Shown here one piece after another: positions 24,379 through 32,560 of a DNA stretch of 37,504 nucleotides. Numbering within the stretch: position 1 is the stretch's first letter; every line of letters starts with the position of its first letter. Position numbers and translations under genes: made by a program. The notes under the pieces were generated by a model, which had not been told where the DNA came from, did no database searches, and was given only the letters and a program-made list of their open reading frames with translations. Source of the DNA: CAG-841 sp963656825 (GTDB lineage: Bacteria; Bacillota; Clostridia; Oscillospirales; CAG-272); contig CAVKJG010000015.1 of NCBI GenBank assembly GCA_963656825.1, forward strand, positions 1-37,504, written 5' to 3'.

Positions 24379-25766
24379 ACCCCTGCTCTCCCCGCTATGT
24401 CGTCGGCAACGAAAAGTCCCATAGCTCCCGCCTGAGAAAGTCCGCGCGTTATGCCGCTGCAATCGCCTATGATGTACGCTCCGTCCATAACCTCAAAATT
24501 CGGCTTATGCTCGGGGCGGATAGAGTAATATTTCGCCTCGCAACCGTAAAGGAGCGTATCGTCGTTTGCCGTTCCGGGCGCGACCTTATCGAGCGCATAA
24601 ATGGTGTCTATTATATTTGTAAGTATTCTGTGCGGCATCACGAGCGAAATATCGCCGGGAGTGGCTTTCAGCGTCGGAATTACCGTGCTGTGACCGAGGC
24701 GGTGTTCGTTTGTTCTTCTTCCGCGGACAAGATCTCCGAAGCGCTGAACAAGCACGTTTCCGTTGCCTATGCTGTTCGCAAGGCGCGATATCGACTCTAC
24801 AAATTCGGTGGGCTTGTTGAACGGCTCTGTGAAATTTATGCTTGAAAGAATGGCAAAGTTGCAGTTGTCTGTCTTTTTGCTTTTGTCGGAAAAGCTGTGG
24901 CCGTTTGCCGTGATTATGCCGTTGTTGTTTTCCGCGCTCACTATGCCGCCCTGATTGAAGCAGAACATTCTTGTTTTGTCTTCAAAGGTTTTTGTGCGGC
25001 AAAGAATTTTCGGCTCGTATATGCGGCTTGAAAATTCGCGCCAGATAGCGTCCTTCATCTCAACACGGACGCCTATGTCAACGGCGTTTGTTTTCATTTT
25101 GATACCGAACTTGTTGCAGAACCTTGAAACAAATCCCGCGCCGACGCGTCCCACGGCGATAATAAGCTTCGAGGCTTCTATATCCGTGTCCTTGCCCGTG
25201 ACGTGCCATTTGCCGTTTTCATATTCAACGTTTTCTATCTCCGTTCCGGAACGCATATCAACGCCGACCTCGGCAAGATGCTTTATTATGTTTTTGAGTA
25301 TGTTGAAGTTTCTGTCCGTGCCGAGATGACGGACGTCCATGTCGAGCAGACGAAGATTGTTCTGAAGGCATTTGAGCTTCAGATCCTCGTTTGAAAGAAA
25401 CATTTCGGGATAATCTCTTACTCCGTTTACGACGTCGGCAAAGCCTTCAAGGGTGCTGTCTACCTCGCGGATATATTTCATCGCCTTCGCTTCGCCAAGC
25501 TCGTCACCGAGAATACCGCCATATGCCGTGCCTACGTTGAGCTTGCCGTCGCTTCTCGCACCGGCGCCGCCGTAGCCGTTTGTTATGGCGCATATACCGC
25601 AGTGAACGCAGCCGCGTTCAGCCGAAGCGGGACACTTTCTTCTTTCAAGCGTCTGACCCTTTTCAACCATAACAACGCTCGTTTCCGGATTATGCTCCTT
25701 GATTTTATACGCAGCCATAAGTCCGCCTATGCCCGCGCCTATTATACAGATATCGAATTTTTCCAT
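24375..25766 (-). CDS. FAD-dependent dehydrogenase, COG2509-like
   Basis: Flavoprotein oxidoreductase of 463 residues. The dinucleotide-binding motif GAGIGGLMAAYKI is at residues 10-22. A Cys-rich segment follows (RKCPASAERGCVHCGICAI), then YGGAGARSDGKLN, and near the C terminus GDCSGITRGLSQAGAMGLFVAD closes the FAD site. This wording matches the uncharacterised COG2509 family of FAD-dependent dehydrogenases common in anaerobes; substrates are not established. The four closely spaced Cys might bind metal or act as redox cysteines, which is inference. AGGAG lies 10 nt before ATG 25766. It sits between a 54-residue membrane peptide and the HAD gene in what appears to be one operon. Confidence 0.87.
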   Translation of the reverse strand: MEKFDICIIGAGIGGLMAAYKIKEHNPETSVVMVEKGQTLERRKCPASAERGCVHCGICAITNGYGGAGARSDGKLNVGTAYGGILGDELGEAKAMKYIREVDSTLEGFADVVNGVRDYPEMFLSNEDLKLKCLQNNLRLLDMDVRHLGTDRNFNILKNIIKHLAEVGVDMRSGTEIENVEYENGKWHVTGKDTDIEASKLIIAVGRVGAGFVSRFCNKFGIKMKTNAVDIGVRVEMKDAIWREFSSRIYEPKILCRTKTFEDKTRMFCFNQGGIVSAENNNGIITANGHSFSDKSKKTDNCNFAILSSINFTEPFNKPTEFVESISRLANSIGNGNVLVQRFGDLVRGRRTNEHRLGHSTVIPTLKATPGDISLVMPHRILTNIIDTIYALDKVAPGTANDDTLLYGCEAKYYSIRPEHKPNFEVMDGAYIIGDCSGITRGLSQAGAMGLFVADDIAGRAGV

Positions 25767-25800
25767 AGGAAATCAACTCCTTAAAAGATAGTAGGCAGCG

Positions 25801-25965
25801 TCACTGCCCTTGCGATGTCAGCTCCCCGTCGTCAAGCTCAAGATCGCCGTTTGAAATAAGCTCAAACAGCTTTTTTGCATAGTTGTCCGCTATGATAGCC
25901 ACGGCGCATATCAACCCTATAAGACCGAGCGCGGCGGTTATCCATAAAGCACGTTTTCTGTTCAC
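25801..25965 (-). CDS. 54-residue single-pass membrane protein, function unknown
   Basis: A tiny protein with a basic start (MNRKRA), one transmembrane helix at about residues 8-25 (WITAALGLIGLICAVAIIAD) and an acidic C-terminal tail (ELDDGEL). The GTG at 25965 is preferred because GAGGT lies 7 nt before it, and it begins 10 nt after the acyl-CoA synthetase stop. A longer frame from ATG 26004 would overlap that gene by 29 nt and lacks an RBS. The basic/helix/acidic layout suggests the N terminus inside. Its position in the operon hints at a membrane-associated helper, but there is no family match. Confidence 0.65.
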   Translation of the reverse strand: MNRKRALWITAALGLIGLICAVAIIADNYAKKLFELISNGDLELDDGELTSQGQ

Positions 25966-25975
25966 AGCAGTTACC

Positions 25976-27676
25976 TCACTCTTCCTCTTTGTTTTTTTCT
26001 TCAAGACGTTTTATTTTGTGCGTTGTCGTTTTTATGAATTCGCTTTTGCGGATTATTATTTTCTTCACCGCCTTGTATGCTGCAAAGCGTGCGTTGACGC
26101 CCGCTACGGCGGAGGATATTATCGCTTTTATCCTGTTTTCGCGTTCCTCGTCCGTCATTTTGTCGCCGGACTTTGAAAGCTCTTCGTCTATTGCGTCTTT
26201 ATCCGGAATCACCGAAGCCGTAACAATTGTCGCGCCGTTTTCCTCTTTGCCGAAAACAAAGCTTTCGGAAATATATCTGCTCGAATCAAGATAATATTCT
26301 ATCTCCTCCGGAAAGACCTTTTTTCCGTTTTCAAGCACTATCATGCTTTTTATTCTGCCCATTATTTTATAAGCGCCGTTATCAAGCCGCTTTGCAAGAT
26401 CGCCCGTGTAGAACCACCCGTCGCGGATAACCTGCGCCGTAGCTTCGGGATTTTTGTAATATCCGAGCATTACGTTAGGTCCTTTTACCGCAAGCTCGCC
26501 GACGCCGTCCGCATTTGGCTCGACTATCTTCGCCGAAACGCCGACAAGCGGATAGCCTATATCGTCCGTGCTCGTATAGCCGTCGTGATGCATTATGCAT
26601 ACGGGCGAGGTTTCCGTAAGTCCGTAGCCGACGTAAACGCGGTATCCGAAGCTTTCGTATCCGTGATACGCCTCCGGCGAGAGCGCCGCCGCTCCGCAGA
26701 GAATTCTGTTGAGCTTTCCGCCGAGCGAGGCGTTTACGGTGGCAAACACCTTTCTCTGCGAGGAGGGCTTGCCCACCAGCTTTGAAAGCGAACGCTGAAC
26801 CGCAAGCACGGCTTTACCGCCCTTCATCTTTGCGTATTTTTTTACGATCATCGAATAAAGCTTTTCAAGAAGCACCGGAACGGAAACGAATACCGTCGGC
26901 TTGAAAAGCACAAAATCCGCCTGAAGCCGGCGCAGCGAATTGTTGTACGCTATGCTTGCTCCCGAATAAAAGAACGTAAGAAAGCCTGCCATACATTCGT
27001 AGGTGTGGTGAAGCGGCAGGACGGAAAGCGCCCTGTCGCACGGATAGACCGCCGTTCTTCTTGCAACGTGTACTATATTCGAGCAGATGTTATACTGCGA
27101 GAGCATAACGCCCTTCGATACACCCGTAGTTCCGGATGTGTATATCAGCACTCCGAGCGAATACGGATCTACCGTGTGCTGCTCGTATGCTCTGTCGCCC
27201 TCCTCACGAAGCCTTTTGCCCTCGGCTATATACAAGGGCATATCCTCCGACGAAAGCTTTATAATATTCCCGCCTATGCCGCCAAGCTTTTCGGCTTGCT
27301 CCGGCGTAAACACTATCGCCGCCGTTTCCGAATCCTCCGTAAGATATTTTATATCCTCCGCGCAAAGATCCTTGTCAAGCGGAACGATTATTCCCGTTCC
27401 GGCGCACACCGTAAGATAGGTAAGCGCCCATTCGTAGCAGTTCTTTCCCAGAACGGCTGTTTTCTTTCCTTCAAGACCGAGTGAGCGCAAATATGATGCA
27501 AATGCTTTTATATCGTCATAAACCTCGCCGTAAGTTATTTCGCGCACGTCGTCGCCTTCCCTGAAAACAAACGCCGTGTTTTCGGAAAAGCTTTCGCAGC
27601 TTCCGTCGCAAAGCTCGCGGATGCTCGATATTTCGCGCACATTATACACGAAATTGCTTAAGTTGTTTTTGTTCAT
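25976..27676 (-). CDS. Long-chain acyl-CoA synthetase (AMP-forming)
   Basis: Activates a fatty acid with ATP to acyl-AMP and then acyl-CoA; adenylate-forming superfamily, 566 residues. Core motifs: A3 YTSGTTGVSKGVM, A5 YGLTETSPV, A7 DGWFYTGDL, A8 LENGKKVFPEEIEYYL, and the C-terminal catalytic Lys region FIKTTTHKIKR. No signal peptide. Long-chain type is suggested by the overall wording and length; the chain length is unknown. GGAG lies 7 nt before ATG 27676. First gene of a four-gene unit, with a promoter whose -35 box lies in a perfect inverted repeat. Confidence 0.92.
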   Translation of the reverse strand: MNKNNLSNFVYNVREISSIRELCDGSCESFSENTAFVFREGDDVREITYGEVYDDIKAFASYLRSLGLEGKKTAVLGKNCYEWALTYLTVCAGTGIIVPLDKDLCAEDIKYLTEDSETAAIVFTPEQAEKLGGIGGNIIKLSSEDMPLYIAEGKRLREEGDRAYEQHTVDPYSLGVLIYTSGTTGVSKGVMLSQYNICSNIVHVARRTAVYPCDRALSVLPLHHTYECMAGFLTFFYSGASIAYNNSLRRLQADFVLFKPTVFVSVPVLLEKLYSMIVKKYAKMKGGKAVLAVQRSLSKLVGKPSSQRKVFATVNASLGGKLNRILCGAAALSPEAYHGYESFGYRVYVGYGLTETSPVCIMHHDGYTSTDDIGYPLVGVSAKIVEPNADGVGELAVKGPNVMLGYYKNPEATAQVIRDGWFYTGDLAKRLDNGAYKIMGRIKSMIVLENGKKVFPEEIEYYLDSSRYISESFVFGKEENGATIVTASVIPDKDAIDEELSKSGDKMTDEERENRIKAIISSAVAGVNARFAAYKAVKKIIIRKSEFIKTTTHKIKRLEEKNKEEE

Positions 27677-27709
27677 TTCTTATCTCCGAAAAACGATTTA
27701 TTATGCTTT

Positions 27710-27743
27710 TCGGCTCGTTATGCGATATGCACGCATAAAAGCC
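27710..27743 (-). other. 5'-end stem-loop of the acyl-CoA synthetase mRNA
   Basis: CGGCT/AGCCG and TTATGCG/CGCATAA form a two-part hairpin beginning at about the predicted transcription start (near 27743). No U run follows, so it is more likely an mRNA stabiliser than a terminator. Confidence 0.5.
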
Positions 27744-27749
27744 GTTATT

Positions 27750-27778
27750 ATTATCTCATAAATATTGCCTTTTGGCAA
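27750..27778 (-). promoter_or_regulatory. Sigma-A promoter of the acyl-CoA synthetase operon
   Basis: On the minus strand TTGCCA (27778-27773), 17 bp, GATAAT (27755-27750). Confidence 0.75.
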
Positions 27779-27780
27779 TA
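27763..27780. promoter_or_regulatory. Inverted repeat over the -35 box, candidate operator
   Basis: TATTGCC-TTTT-GGCAATA, perfect 7-bp arms, covers the -35 element of the acyl-CoA synthetase promoter. A repressor bound here would block initiation. No regulator gene is adjacent and I cannot name the family. Confidence 0.55.
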
Positions 27781-27816
27781 GTAATAGTGACCAAAAAACT
27801 ATATTATAGATTCCTA

Positions 27817-27845
27817 TTGAAAAATGAATCGAACAATAGTAGAAT
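27817..27845 (+). promoter_or_regulatory. Sigma-A promoter of the rlmI-like gene
   Basis: TTGAAA (27817-27822), 17 bp, TAGAAT (27840-27845), about 30 nt before the start codon. Confidence 0.7.
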
Positions 27846-27880
27846 AGTTATAACATTTTTTTACCGAGGACTATGCAAAA

Positions 27881-29104
27881 ATGAAACAGGAAAGAGAATA
27901 TCCGCAGTTTACGGTTACAAAAAAAGCGGAGGCTTCGATAAAGACGGGACATCCGTGGGTGTACGGAGAGGAAATAACCTCCGGCGCGGAGGTTGAAAAC
28001 GGTGCGGCTGTTGACGTTGTTTCGTCAAAGGGCTCGTATCTCGGCACAGGAATATACAGCAAAAAAAGCAAGATAAAGGTGCGGCTTCTGACAAGAAACG
28101 CAAACGACCGTTTGGACGAAGCGTTCTTTACACGCCGCATATCGTATGCGCTCGATTACAGAGCCACCGTTATGGGCGACGACATTTCAACCTGCCGTCT
28201 TATCTTCGGCGAGGCGGACGGAATTCCGGGGCTGACCGTCGATTATTACGACGGGATTCTGTCGGTTCAGGTGCTGTCCTACGGTATAGAACAGCGGAAA
28301 AATATGATATTCCGGATTCTTACAAGCGAGCTTCTGCACCGCAATATGAAATTTTCCGGAATATTCGAGCGCAACGACGTAGCCATAAGAGCGCTTGAAG
28401 GACTTCCCGAATACAAGGGCTGGTACGAAAGCGACTTTGCTCCGCACGTTTCCTCGCCCGTAACGGAGATAACCGAAAACGGAATAATATACAGAGTCGA
28501 CGTCGAAAACGGTCAGAAAACGGGCTTTTTCCTCGACCAGAAATACAACCGTCTTGCCGTAGCAAAAACGGCGCGCGGCAAAAAAGTGCTCGATTGCTTC
28601 ACTCATACGGGCTCGTTTGCGCTGAATGCCGCAATGGGCGGTGCGGCTCATGTCACGGCGGTTGACGTTTCCGCTCAGGCAATCGAAACAGCGAAAGCCA
28701 ACGCCGCGCGGAACGGGCTCGACGACAGAATGGATTTTGTCTGCGCCGACGTTTTCGATCTCCTGCCGTCGCTGTGCGAGCGTCACGCCGATTACGATAT
28801 GATAATTCTCGATCCGCCGGCGTTCACAAAAAGCCGAAAAACCATATCAGGCGCGGAACGCGGCTACAAGGAAATAAACTACCGCGCAATGAAGCTGCTC
28901 CCCCGCGGCGGATATCTTGCCACCTGCTCCTGCTCGCACTTTATGGATAACCGTCTGTTTATCAGAATGCTCGAAAGCGCGGCAGCCGACGCCGACGTTT
29001 CGCTCAAACTCATAGAAGCGCGCAGACAGTCGCCCGATCATCCCACCCTGCTTTCCGTTCCCGAAACGGATTATCTGAAATTCTATCTTTTCCAAGTGAT
29101 ATAA
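27881..29104 (+). CDS. rlmI: Class I SAM-dependent rRNA methyltransferase, RlmI family
   Basis: Likely makes 5-methylcytosine in 23S rRNA (E. coli RlmI acts at C1962). 407 residues: an N-terminal PUA domain (about 8-75), a central connector, and a Rossmann methyltransferase domain with motif I VLDCFTHTGSFALNAA, the acidic VDVSAQAI, motif IV ILDPPAF, and ATCSCSHF with the candidate catalytic Cys. GAGGA lies 10 nt before ATG 27881. Transcribed divergently from the acyl-CoA synthetase operon and followed 11 bp later by a small Cys-motif protein. The symbol follows family homology; the target base is not shown. Confidence 0.9.
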   Translation: MKQEREYPQFTVTKKAEASIKTGHPWVYGEEITSGAEVENGAAVDVVSSKGSYLGTGIYSKKSKIKVRLLTRNANDRLDEAFFTRRISYALDYRATVMGDDISTCRLIFGEADGIPGLTVDYYDGILSVQVLSYGIEQRKNMIFRILTSELLHRNMKFSGIFERNDVAIRALEGLPEYKGWYESDFAPHVSSPVTEITENGIIYRVDVENGQKTGFFLDQKYNRLAVAKTARGKKVLDCFTHTGSFALNAAMGGAAHVTAVDVSAQAIETAKANAARNGLDDRMDFVCADVFDLLPSLCERHADYDMIILDPPAFTKSRKTISGAERGYKEINYRAMKLLPRGGYLATCSCSHFMDNRLFIRMLESAAADADVSLKLIEARRQSPDHPTLLSVPETDYLKFYLFQVI

Positions 29105-29115
29105 GGAGCGCAAAA

Positions 29116-29568
29116 ATGATAAACACACACGCCGAAAAAGCCGCAGAGCTTTTCAAAGCCGGATACAACTGCTCGCAATCCGTGGCGGCAGCCTTCTGCG
29201 ACGTTACGAAAACAGACGAAAAAACAATGCTCGCCGCAGCCGCTCCCTTCGGCGGAGGTTTCGGGCGCAGTCGCGAGGTCTGCGGCGCGATAAGCGGAGG
29301 CTGCCTTGTTTTGGGTCTGCTTTACGGCTATACCGATCCTTCCGACAAAGCCGCAAAATCGGCGCATTACGCTCTGGTGCGCGATTTTATGGCGCGATTT
29401 TCGGAGCGCTTCGGCTCGGTCGTCTGTCGCAAGCTTCTCGGCGGAGCGACGGCGGGAGGAGAACCGTCCGAGCGCAACGCCGCCTTTTACGGAAGCCGTC
29501 CGTGTCTTCGGCTCGTCTGCTTTGCGGCGGAGGCAATCGACGAAATAATAAGCGAAAAGGGCATATGA
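29116..29568 (+). CDS. C_GCAxxG_C_C family protein
   Basis: A 150-residue protein of the C_GCAxxG_C_C family, a group of probable redox or metal proteins found in anaerobes. Conserved Cys positions are visible: Cys in AGYNCSQSV (family usually has NCAQ), Cys in REVCGAISGGCLVLGL, Cys in VVCRKLLGG and CLRLVC near the C terminus. No signal peptide. AAGGAG is 8 nt before the ATG. It lies 11 bp after the methyltransferase gene and is probably co-transcribed, ending at the palindromic terminator at 29591. Biochemical role unestablished. Confidence 0.87.
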   Translation: MINTHAEKAAELFKAGYNCSQSVAAAFCDVTKTDEKTMLAAAAPFGGGFGRSREVCGAISGGCLVLGLLYGYTDPSDKAAKSAHYALVRDFMARFSERFGSVVCRKLLGGATAGGEPSERNAAFYGSRPCLRLVCFAAEAIDEIISEKGI

Positions 29569-29590
29569 TCATTGTCCGAAAAACATCAAA

Positions 29591-29633
29591 AGCAGAGCCG
29601 CACAGTATACTGTGCGGCTCTGCTTATACTTTT
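29591..29633. terminator. 34-bp perfect palindrome, shared bidirectional terminator
   Basis: AGCAGAGCCGCACAG, TATA, then the exact complement, at 29591-29624. The bases after it (TATACTTTT) are T-rich; in the other direction TTTTGATGTTT follows. It ends the plus-strand methyltransferase unit and the minus-strand division cluster. Confidence 0.9.
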
Positions 29634-29639
29634 GTATAA
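29624..29639. repeat. TTATAC-TTTT-GTATAA dyad after yggS
   Basis: Perfect 6-bp arms, 1 bp before the yggS stop codon region. TTATACTTTTGTAT recurs exactly at 30640 and 32534. Confidence 0.6.
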
Positions 29640-29640
29640 A

Positions 29641-30306
29641 TTATTGTCTCTGACCGAAAATCGCAGTCCCCGTGCGGATAATGTCCGCCCCTTCGGCAAG
29701 CGCCTCGCGATAGCTGCCGCTCATTCCCATGGAAAGAACCGGCTCTCCGAAAAAGAAGCGCGTATTTTCGTCGCGGAGCTTTTTCATAAGCGCAAAATAG
29801 CCGCGCTTTTCATCGCTTGAATCTGTTATCGGCGTGACAGCCATAAGTCCTCTCAATCTGAGATTTTCAAAGCCCGATATTTTTTCAAGCGCACAGGAAA
29901 GCTCCTCCGGCATAAAGCCGCTCTTTTGCGGCTCTCTGCCGGTGTTCACCTCGCACAGAATATCCGTTACGACTCCGACCTTTGCCGAGCGTCTGTCTAT
30001 CTCCTCGGCAAGCGAAACGGAATCAACGCTTTCTATCATCGCAACCTTTCCCACAAGATATTTAACCTTGTTTTTCTGAAGCGTTCCGATAAAATGCACC
30101 TCCGCGCCCGAAAGATAAGGCTCGTGCGCGAGAAACTCCTGCACGCGGTTTTCGCCGACAAGCGTTATTCCGCAGGAGCTTATCGCATACGATATTTCCT
30201 CCGGCGTGCGATTTTTTATCACGGCGCAAAGCCGCGCGCACGGATAATTTTTCATATCGGCGCGAAGCTTTTCAATATTGTTTCTGATTGCTTCAAAATC
30301 GGTCAT
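29641..30306 (-). CDS. yggS: YggS/PLPBP family pyridoxal-phosphate homeostasis protein
   Basis: Cytoplasmic PLP carrier of 221 residues (usual 220-240) with an alanine-racemase-like TIM barrel. The PLP Lys lies in LCAVIKNRTPEEI. Further signatures: GENRVQEF, VHFIGTLQKNKVKYLV, VNTGREPQKSGF, and LSMGMSGSYREAL with the phosphate-binding segment before IRTGTAIFG. ATG 30306 begins 1 nt after the stop of the upstream HlyD-like gene (TGATATG), so the two are translationally linked. In most Bacillota this gene is next to sepF; here it is last in the minus-strand cluster, seven genes away. Confidence 0.94.
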   Translation of the reverse strand: MTDFEAIRNNIEKLRADMKNYPCARLCAVIKNRTPEEISYAISSCGITLVGENRVQEFLAHEPYLSGAEVHFIGTLQKNKVKYLVGKVAMIESVDSVSLAEEIDRRSAKVGVVTDILCEVNTGREPQKSGFMPEELSCALEKISGFENLRLRGLMAVTPITDSSDEKRGYFALMKKLRDENTRFFFGEPVLSMGMSGSYREALAEGADIIRTGTAIFGQRQ

Positions 30307-30307
30307 A

Positions 30308-31543
30308 TCAGCCCACTATCTTTCCTTCATACAGATTTGCGTCGTCAAGAATAACAAGGTCGTTTAGCGCTATCGGCGTGATATCAGAGCTTACGTTTCC
30401 GTCCACAAGGTAGCTTCCGTCCTGCTCTTTGAGAATATTTACGGCGCGGGCTCTGGCTATTCCCTTTTTGAATATGTAAACGCAGGTCTGCCCGTCTATC
30501 ACCCTCACAGCCGAGGAAGGAATTTTCAGTCCTCTGCACGTTTCGCGCAGAGCCTTCATCTGCTGAAATCTTGTCATATCGAAGTCCGACGGGATGTAAG
30601 ATGAGAAAAAGCAAAGCACCGCCTCACCTTTTTCGTAATTTATACTTTTGTATTCCAACCTCAGCGTCATCTCATCGGAGCAGGAGTTTCCTACAAAGCT
30701 GCACTTGTAATTGCCGTCGGCGTAAAAGCCTTCGGCTTTTTCTATTGTCGTTTTGCAGACAAAATACCAGCGGAAATCCGTCACAAGCGAGCCGACGGAA
30801 TTTGCATACGAGCTTTTGCCTACCGATGTTATTTCATCGAAATTTTCGGTTGTCACGGTCATCGCAAGCGATGACGAAAGCTTGCCCTCGTAGCCGTCGC
30901 AGAACGAAAAATAATATCCCGAATCTTCGGTAACAACGCTTGAGCCTATTCCGCCGAGCGAAGAGATTATATTTGCTCTTTCGGCTTTGAGCGCCGCCGT
31001 TTCGGATGAAAAATCCGTTTTTCCGCTTACGACAAGCTCGCGGCAGTTTATCAGCACGGAAAGCTCCTCCCTGTGAGCGTTCACCCACATAAGCTCGCCG
31101 CTTTCCGTTCTTGCCGATATTTCAAGTCTGAGCGCGGCTATTTTCGCGTCAAGACTTTCAACCGTAACGCTTTCTCCCACGGTGCTTTTATCAAGAACCG
31201 ATATAAGCGAATTTATCGTTTTCAGGCGCTCCTCCGCCTCCTCGGAATAAACGTTGTAAACATCGGCGATATTCGCGCCGACAGCCACCTTTTCGCCGTC
31301 GGAAAAATGACGGTCAACCGTCCCTGCGCTGTCCGAAAGAAGAACCGTATCATCTCTGAAAATGTATCCGGAGAAAACCTCCGTGTCGTAAAAATCCGCG
31401 TAGGTGACAACATAAAGAGAGGTTTTCGGCGCAAACGACGCCGCTATATGATATATTATGTAAATCACGGCGATAAGCGACAGCACCGCCGAAATTATTA
31501 TTCTGCGTTTGATTTTCACATCGCGCTTTTCCCCGCCGTCCAT
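30308..31543 (-). CDS. HlyD-like membrane-fusion family protein
   Basis: A 411-residue membrane protein with a basic cytoplasmic start (VKIKRR), one transmembrane helix at about residues 14-36, then an external part: a first beta/lipoyl-like half (FSGYIFRDDTVLLSDSAGTV), a helical pair of about 100 residues (VGESVTVESLDAKIAALRLE), a returning beta half and a barrel-like C terminus (IPSSAVRVIDGQTCVYIFKK). This order fits HlyD-type adaptors, which in Clostridia are often found beside yggS and division genes with no transporter nearby. The exact role is unknown. AAGGAGG lies 7 nt before ATG 31543 and overlaps the miaA stop codon region. Confidence 0.78.
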   Translation of the reverse strand: MDGGEKRDVKIKRRIIISAVLSLIAVIYIIYHIAASFAPKTSLYVVTYADFYDTEVFSGYIFRDDTVLLSDSAGTVDRHFSDGEKVAVGANIADVYNVYSEEAEERLKTINSLISVLDKSTVGESVTVESLDAKIAALRLEISARTESGELMWVNAHREELSVLINCRELVVSGKTDFSSETAALKAERANIISSLGGIGSSVVTEDSGYYFSFCDGYEGKLSSSLAMTVTTENFDEITSVGKSSYANSVGSLVTDFRWYFVCKTTIEKAEGFYADGNYKCSFVGNSCSDEMTLRLEYKSINYEKGEAVLCFFSSYIPSDFDMTRFQQMKALRETCRGLKIPSSAVRVIDGQTCVYIFKKGIARARAVNILKEQDGSYLVDGNVSSDITPIALNDLVILDDANLYEGKIVG

Positions 31544-31557
31544 CGCTTTCGCCTCCT

Positions 31558-32490
31558 TTATTTTTCAATCAGTTTTTCCGCCGCCGCGACAACGCTTTCA
31601 AAATCGCCGAGCCTGTCCGGATACAGCCAGTTGACGGATTTGTTTCTTCTCAGCCACGTCAGCTGTCTCTTCGCATAGCGGCGCGTTCCGAGCTTGATTT
31701 TTTCCGCCGCCGCTTCAAGCGTATCTGCTTTGCGGATATAATCGAGCATTTCCTTATAGCCTATCGCCTGCCCCGCGGTCGTGTCGGGAGAAAGACGTCC
31801 GCTTGCGTAAAGACCTCTTACTTCGTCCTCAAGTCCTGCCGAAATCATCGCGTCAACGCGACTATTTATACGGTTGTATAATATTTCTCTGTCGACATAA
31901 TCAAGCGCAATTATTACGCTGTCATAAGGAGAATTTGATATTGCAAGTCTGTCGTGTTCGGTTTTGGTTTTTCCCGTAAGCCTGTATATTTCAATCGCGC
32001 GGACAACTCTGCGCACATTATTTTTGTGTATCGCCTCCGCCGCCGGAGGATCGATTTCCCTCAATTTTTCGTGGAGCGCGTCCGCGCCGTTTTCTTCCGC
32101 AAAGCGAAAAAGCTCCTCTCTCAGCCTGTCGTCGCTTTCAATCTCACCGAAATCGAGCCTGCCGAGAACGCTGTCGAGATACAGTCCCGTTCCGCCGCAA
32201 AGCACAGCTCTTTTGCCGCGCGAGCGGATATCGGCAATCGCTCCGTGCGCGCACCTTGCAAAGTCCGCCGCGGAAAAGCTTTCGCACGGATCGCATATGT
32301 CTATCAGATGATGCCGCACCTCCGCCTGCTCGGCTTTCGTCGGCTTTGCCGTTCCTATGTCAAGTCCGCGATATATCTGCATCGAATCGAAAGAAACAAG
32401 CTCTCCGTCAAGCCTTTTGCAAAGCTCAAGGGCAAGCGCGCTCTTTCCCGAGGCGGTAGGACCTGCTACGGCTATAATTTTATCGTTCAT
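31558..32490 (-). CDS. miaA: tRNA dimethylallyltransferase
   Basis: Adds the dimethylallyl group to A37 of tRNAs reading UNN codons. 310 residues, normal length. P-loop GPTASGKSALALEL at residues 10-23, FDSMQIYRGLDIGTAKPT (catalytic Asp and substrate loop), DICDPCESFSAADF, GGTGLYLDSVL, and QAIGYKEML followed by TRRYAKRQLTWLR, all typical. The start at 32490 has only a weak ribosome site (GGGAT). It lies 70 bp after queA, in an intergenic region that holds one copy of the TTATAC dyad. Confidence 0.97.
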   Translation of the reverse strand: MNDKIIAVAGPTASGKSALALELCKRLDGELVSFDSMQIYRGLDIGTAKPTKAEQAEVRHHLIDICDPCESFSAADFARCAHGAIADIRSRGKRAVLCGGTGLYLDSVLGRLDFGEIESDDRLREELFRFAEENGADALHEKLREIDPPAAEAIHKNNVRRVVRAIEIYRLTGKTKTEHDRLAISNSPYDSVIIALDYVDREILYNRINSRVDAMISAGLEDEVRGLYASGRLSPDTTAGQAIGYKEMLDYIRKADTLEAAAEKIKLGTRRYAKRQLTWLRRNKSVNWLYPDRLGDFESVVAAAEKLIEK

Positions 32491-32533
32491 ATCAAAATCC
32501 CGTTTTTACTTGTATGACAATAATTTTTCGGTT

Positions 32534-32549
32534 TTATACTTTTGTATGT
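32534..32549. repeat. Partial TTATAC dyad between queA and miaA
   Basis: TTATAC-TTTT-GTATGT; the right arm matches the consensus GTATAA in four of six positions. Located 11 bp beyond the queA stop. Confidence 0.5.
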
Positions 32550-32560
32550 TGTTGCGATGC

